From assembly GCF_014705655.1 (NCBI RefSeq), contig NZ_JACXIY010000011.1, forward strand, positions 36,936 through 100,935: a DNA stretch of 64,000 nt, given 5' to 3'. The notes under the pieces were generated by a model. It ran no database searches, was not told where the DNA came from, and saw nothing but the letters and a program-made list of their open reading frames with translations. The position numbers and the translations under genes are program-made. Positions 60,656-64,000 of the stretch are shown piece after piece (the first letter of the stretch is position 1; the number at the start of each line of letters is the position of its first letter). The stretch is from Paenibacillus arenilitoris. GTDB lineage: Bacteria > Bacillota > Bacilli > Paenibacillales > Paenibacillaceae.

Positions 60656-61498
60656 ATGAATACAACTTCAAGAGCACAGGCCATGGGTACGCACCTCTTC
60701 GTCATATTGCTCGGCCTCCTTATGCTCTACCCGATTATTTGGTTGGTGGTCAGCTCGTTCAAACCAAGCTACCTCATTTTCTCGGATTTGTCGATTTGGC
60801 CCAAAGAGGTCACGCTGGACAACTATACGAAGGGCTGGTCAGGCGTATCCAAATCTTCCTTCGGCACGTTCATTGGCAATTCCATTATGCTCGGACTGAT
60901 TTGCGTGGTGGGAAACCTGGTTTCATGCTCGATGGCGGCCTATGCATTCGGAAGGCTGAACTTCTCCTGGAAAAAAGTGTGGTTTGCGCTGATGATGGTG
61001 ACCATTATGCTGCCGCATCACGTAACGGTCATTCCGCAATATGTACTTTTCTTCAAAATGGGCTGGGTAGACACGTTCGGTCCGTTATTTGTACCTAAGC
61101 TGCTGGCAACAGAGGCATTCTTTATTTTCCTCATGGTGCAGTTTATTCGCGGCTTGCCGTGTGATCTCGACGAGTCCGCGACGATTGACGGCTGCGGGAC
61201 GATACAGATTTACTGGCGAATTATTTTGCCGCTTGCTTTTCCGGCGCTGATTACAACTGCCATCTTCACGTTTATCTGGACCTGGGATGATTTTTTCAGC
61301 CAATTGCTGTATCTGAACTCACCGGATCATTATACGGTACCGCTTGGTCTGCGCCTGTTTATGGACTCCTCTGGTGAGTCGAACTGGGGTCCTATGTTCG
61401 CGATGTCAGTGGTCTCGTTGATCCCGGCCCTGATTATTTTCTTCTCCCTGCAACGCTACTTTGTAGAGGGCATTGCTACGACGGGAATTAAAGGGTAA
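60656..61498 (+). CDS. Carbohydrate ABC transporter permease (MalG-type), rhamnoside island
   Basis: 280 residues, six membrane segments. EAA-type loop LDESATIDGCGTIQIYWRIILPL; tail QRYFVEGIATTGIKG is usual for the family. ATG 60650 overlaps the previous stop but is only 2 bases from the GGGGGG run; ATG 60656 has a proper 8-base spacing, so I prefer it. It completes the fourth importer of the window, again without an ATPase gene. Confidence 0.93.
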   Translation: MNTTSRAQAMGTHLFVILLGLLMLYPIIWLVVSSFKPSYLIFSDLSIWPKEVTLDNYTKGWSGVSKSSFGTFIGNSIMLGLICVVGNLVSCSMAAYAFGRLNFSWKKVWFALMMVTIMLPHHVTVIPQYVLFFKMGWVDTFGPLFVPKLLATEAFFIFLMVQFIRGLPCDLDESATIDGCGTIQIYWRIILPLAFPALITTAIFTFIWTWDDFFSQLLYLNSPDHYTVPLGLRLFMDSSGESNWGPMFAMSVVSLIPALIIFFSLQRYFVEGIATTGIKG

Positions 61499-61589
61499 AC
61501 AGTGGAACAGGATCAGTTAAGGCAGCTTGTTGGATAGCAGTAGGCTAGAGAACGCCTAAGCTGCAATCGAAGATGGAGGGGAAGATCGC

Positions 61590-63059
61590 ATGACGGTACG
61601 GGAAGCAGCAGTGGAGCGGTGGGGGCAATTTGAGCTTTCACTGGCCGGTCCGCAGGAGGGGAATCCTTATGCGGAGCAGGAGCTGAAAGGTTATTTTAGC
61701 AAAGACGGGCATGAGGTATCGGTTCGGGGATTCTATGACGGGGGTGGCGTATACCGAATTCGATTCATGCCGGAGCAAGAGGGACGGTGGACTTACAGAA
61801 CCGAGAGCTCGGCAGCGCAGTTGAATGGACATACGGGAAGCTTTGAATGTATCCCTGCCCAGGCGGGGAATCGTGGTCCGGTCCGGGTGAAGGATAAGTA
61901 CCAGTTTGCCTATGCGGACGGCAGCAGCTATGCGCCTTTTGGTACCACCTGTTATGCGTGGATTCATCTGGACGAGGCTATGCAGAAGCAGACGCTGGCT
62001 ACTCTGGCAGAAGCGCCGTTTAATAAGCTGCGGATGTGCGTATTTCCAAAGCATTATGCGTTTAACTCAACCGATCCGGACTGCTATCCGTTTGTGAAGA
62101 AACAAGGCGGCGGCTTTGACCTGGAGCGGTTCGATCCGCGTTTTTTTGCCAAGCTTGAGCAGCGCATATCCGATTTGCAGCAGCTCGGGATTGAGGCAGA
62201 TTTAATTCTATTCCATCCGTATGACAAAGGGCGTTGGGGCTTTGATGCCATGGAATCGTCAAGTGATGATTATTATTTGCGCTATGTGATTGCCCGCCTG
62301 GCTTCCTTCCGCAATGTATGGTGGGCGCTGGCGAATGAGTATGATTTTATGGAAGAGAAACACATGACGGATTGGGACCGTCTGCTCCAGCTGACACAGG
62401 AGGAAGATCCTTACGCACATCTGCGTTCCATTCATAACGGTACGAAGATGTATGATCATGCCAGTGTCGTGTTTTACGATCATAAGCAGCCATGGATTAC
62501 TCATCTCAGCGTTCAGCACTGGGATGTAACGATGCCGCCGATTTGGCATAGGGAATTCCGTAAGCCCATTGTGGTGGATGAATGCTGCTACGAAGGCAAT
62601 CTGCCGCAGCGCTGGGGCAATGTGACAGGCGAGGAAATGGTACGCCGTTTCTGGGATATCATCGCCCGTGGCAGCTATTGCACACATGGAGAAACCTTTG
62701 CCGATGAGAATGATACCATCTGGTGGGCCAAGGGTGGCAAGCTGCATGGCGACAGCCCGGAGCGGATTCGCTTTCTGCGGACGATTCTGGAGACAGCACC
62801 CGAAAACTATAAGCCGATCCCTGAGATATATGATGTGCCGACCATTGGAATTGAAGGAGAGTACTACCTCCAATACTTCGGCATTCACCGTCCGGCATAT
62901 CGGATTATTGAGCTGCCTGAGGGCAGCAGCTTCAAAGCGGAAATCATCGATACTTGGGAAATGACGATTACCGAGGTCGAGGGGCTGCTGAACGGAACAA
63001 GCCGGCTGGAGCTGCCGGATAAGATTTATCAGGCGGTTAGACTGACGCGCGTGTCTTAA
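61590..63059 (+). CDS. DUF5060/DUF4038-type glycoside hydrolase
   Basis: 489 residues, no signal peptide. An N-terminal beta-sandwich (ELKGYFSKDGHEVSVRGFYDGG, DUF5060-like) precedes a TIM barrel (YAPFGTTCYAWIHLDEAMQKQTL, DUF4038/GH140-like). Candidate catalytic acids are the Glu in WWALANEYDFME and the Glu in KPIVVDECCYEG. The C-terminal strand domain is DUF5605-like (EYYLQYFGIHRP). ATG 61590 follows GGAGGGGAAGATCGC. It is the last gene of the island and probably acts on the rhamnoside after or before GH78. The substrate is not known; related proteins include apiosidases, but specificity is not visible. Confidence 0.82.
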   Translation: MTVREAAVERWGQFELSLAGPQEGNPYAEQELKGYFSKDGHEVSVRGFYDGGGVYRIRFMPEQEGRWTYRTESSAAQLNGHTGSFECIPAQAGNRGPVRVKDKYQFAYADGSSYAPFGTTCYAWIHLDEAMQKQTLATLAEAPFNKLRMCVFPKHYAFNSTDPDCYPFVKKQGGGFDLERFDPRFFAKLEQRISDLQQLGIEADLILFHPYDKGRWGFDAMESSSDDYYLRYVIARLASFRNVWWALANEYDFMEEKHMTDWDRLLQLTQEEDPYAHLRSIHNGTKMYDHASVVFYDHKQPWITHLSVQHWDVTMPPIWHREFRKPIVVDECCYEGNLPQRWGNVTGEEMVRRFWDIIARGSYCTHGETFADENDTIWWAKGGKLHGDSPERIRFLRTILETAPENYKPIPEIYDVPTIGIEGEYYLQYFGIHRPAYRIIELPEGSSFKAEIIDTWEMTITEVEGLLNGTSRLELPDKIYQAVRLTRVS

Positions 63060-63373
63060 TGTGGCAGCCGCATCAAGCTGTTATGTTGATTTCATTGAAC
63101 CGTGGACCTCAAGCGATAGCTTTTTCAAAGCCCACATCTCGTTTATCGAGTTGCGGGTTCTTTGCTGCGTACAAAGGCTTTGACCACATCCGCTATCCGT
63201 ATAAGCAGAAAAAGCATTTTTCGACGAAGTGGGCTGCTCAGAGCTTTACTTTGCATGAGAACGGGAAGATTCATCTCAGCTTGGACCTTCATCAAGGGAA
63301 GCGGCAGAAGCCGATTGTCGTTTCCATCGCTCGCATGCCGGTCGGGAGGGTAAAGGAAATCGAACTCATCTAA
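63059..63373 (+). pseudogene. IS605/IS1341-type TnpB-like N-terminal remnant
   Basis: From about 63165 the translation AYKGFDHIRYPYKQKKHFST, WAAQSFTLHENGKIHLSLDL and PVGRVKEIELI resembles the N-terminal wedge-like part of TnpB proteins. The frame stops at 63371-63373 and no nuclease (RuvC) part follows. The first 35 codons have no similarity I can see, and the apparent start overlaps the previous stop by chance. It is therefore a fragment of a transposon-encoded RNA-guided nuclease family gene. Confidence 0.5.
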
Positions 63374-63448
63374 GCTCGGTGATGGCGTCATAGGATTCCA
63401 ATTTCAGCAACTGAGTTTCGACATGCAGTTGAATACAATTCCCGGTTG

Positions 63449-63541
63449 TTAGTTTGCGCGCACGGTGATCGAACGGTATTCATCGAACTCCAGCAAATTT
63501 AAGCATTGACGAATGGTGGTTAAATGCGGTACTTTATCCAT
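63449..63541 (-). pseudogene. 30-codon ORF with ribosome site, probable 5' remnant of a transposase gene
   Basis: ATG 63541 on the minus strand is preceded by AAAGGAG at the right distance. The peptide starts MDKVPHLTTIRQCLNLLEFD and ends after 30 residues. It reads like the start of a larger DNA-binding protein that was cut off. The identity as a transposase is a guess from position among mobile-element debris. Confidence 0.35.
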
Positions 63542-63554
63542 GGTTGGTTCTCCT

Positions 63555-63591
63555 TTGTGAGAGATTATGGATAAGTGCCATACTCTCACAA
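63555..63591. promoter_or_regulatory. Leader stem-loop
   Basis: TTGTGAGAG (63555-63563) pairs with CTCTCACAA (63583-63591), with inner ATGG/CCAT pairing. On the minus strand it lies just upstream of the ribosome site at 63549-63555. On the plus strand a T-rich run (GGAACTTTTTTG) follows, so it may act as a weak terminator. Some insertion sequences carry such hairpins before the transposase gene. Confidence 0.5.
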
Positions 63592-63654
63592 TAGGGAACT
63601 TTTTTGTTTTTGAAAAGGAAAACATTCAGATCATGTTAGGTTTGTCGCATGGCT

Positions 63655-63834
63655 AGTGCAGAAATTGAAATTATTGACGGCAACGGGTATCCCCGAAGTC
63701 ATTTAGATTCAATTGTTGCAACTAAATTGCCTCCATTCGCGGTGTAATCGTCCGGTAGACGGTGTTTAGTTCAATTATTGAAACTAATTTACGATTGAGA
63801 GGGGGATTCCGCCATTTTGTTTCAATTTTTGAAA
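63655..63834 (+). repeat. Four-palindrome element, family 1 copy B (51/62/51 spacing)
   Basis: Units AGTGCAGAAATTGAAA (63655), GATTCAATTGTTGCAA (63706), AGTTCAATTATTGAAA (63768) and GTTTCAATTTTTGAAA (63819), mostly followed by CTAA, TTA or similar. Spacings are exactly 51, 62 and 51, as in the copy at 10675. The spacers differ from those of that copy. The third and fourth units are the best palindromes and the first is the most decayed, as in copy A. Confidence 0.9.
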
Positions 63835-63842
63835 TTACGCAC

Positions 63843-63876
63843 GCCCCATCTCGCATTTCCGGGAGATGGGGCTTTG
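63843..63876 (+). terminator. Intrinsic terminator-like stem-loop
   Basis: Stem GCCCCATCTC/GAGATGGGGC with a 10-base loop, followed by TTTGTTTA. It follows the repeat element directly; no intact gene ends here. Confidence 0.65.
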
Positions 63877-63916
63877 TTTATTCCGCCGGGCCGGGCAGCG
63901 AATGGGCAATGTGCCG

Positions 63917-64000
63917 CCCCAGGCGGTGCAAGCCCGGCCGTGCGCCCCAGGCGGTGCAAGCCCGGCCGTGCGCCCCAGGCGGTGCAAGCCCGGCCGTGCG
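63917..64000 (+). repeat. 28-bp tandem repeat at the window edge
   Basis: A 28-base GC-rich unit beginning CCCCAGGCGGTGCAAG starts at 63917, 63945 and 63973. The three copies are identical and the array continues past the end of the window. Each unit holds small inverted repeats (GCCCGGCC). There are no unique spacers, so it is a minisatellite, not a CRISPR. Confidence 0.9.

Noticed and set aside
63917..64000. CRISPR array at the window edge
   Set aside because: The 28-bp units are contiguous with no spacers.

Overview
The window looks like chromosome of a high-GC, spore-former-type Firmicute of the Paenibacillaceae (Paenibacillus/Cohnella-like). This is inference from gene content: strong AGGAGG ribosome sites, several Lpl-type sugar ABC importers without their own ATPase, YesM/YesN-type regulators, AraC regulators with membrane sensors, and a dense set of plant cell wall sugar genes. 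I saw no rRNA, tRNA, CRISPR array or intact insertion sequence.

Layout. 1-2.0 kb: a sugar-1-phosphate nucleotidyltransferase cut by the window edge, then UDP-glucose 6-dehydrogenase, closed by a strong terminator. 2.7-9.0 kb: an LplA-LplB-LplC type importer and a large secreted propeller/carbohydrate-binding protein. 9.2-10.6 kb: an unusual regulator with a nucleotide-cyclase-like domain and a winged helix. 11.2-17.1 kb: a tight six-gene operon (NAD-dependent epimerase-like protein, DapA-type aldolase, both L-serine dehydratase subunits, M20 deacylase, Gfo/Idh oxidoreductase) that looks like an undescribed catabolic pathway. 17.2-21.2 kb: a membrane-anchored AraC regulator and an FAD oxidoreductase. 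21.6-23.1 kb: malate:quinone oxidoreductase on the minus strand. 23.5 kb: a small P-loop kinase.

24.2-41.0 kb is a pectin-use locus: importer (permease, permease, binding protein), Gfo/Idh oxidoreductase, a two-part GH105 protein, an AraC sensor-regulator, a six-hairpin glycosidase-like protein, oligogalacturonate lyase, a second GH105 hydrolase and a GH95 enzyme. The likely flow is import of pectin oligomers, cleavage to unsaturated sugars and side-chain trimming. 41.1-44.7 kb is a mixed stretch: an SDR dehydrogenase divergent from a TetR regulator, a second TetR regulator with a probably leaderless mRNA, a peroxiredoxin broken at its active site and a MurD-like N-terminal fragment. 45.2-47.9 kb: molybdate regulator, modA and modB without modC. 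48.0-54.5 kb: a YesM/YesN two-component pair driving a third importer. 54.6-63.1 kb has visibly lower GC and carries a self-contained rhamnoside island: AraC regulator, GH78 alpha-L-rhamnosidase, a fourth importer and a DUF5060/DUF4038-type glycosidase. It ends in transposon debris.

The most striking non-coding signal is a set of 180-200 bp intergenic elements, each made of four short palindromes. The outer intervals are always 50-51 bp and the central one 61-73 bp. Three unrelated palindrome sequences use this same plan, and one family occurs twice, 53 kb apart, with identical 51/62/51 spacing but unrelated spacers.
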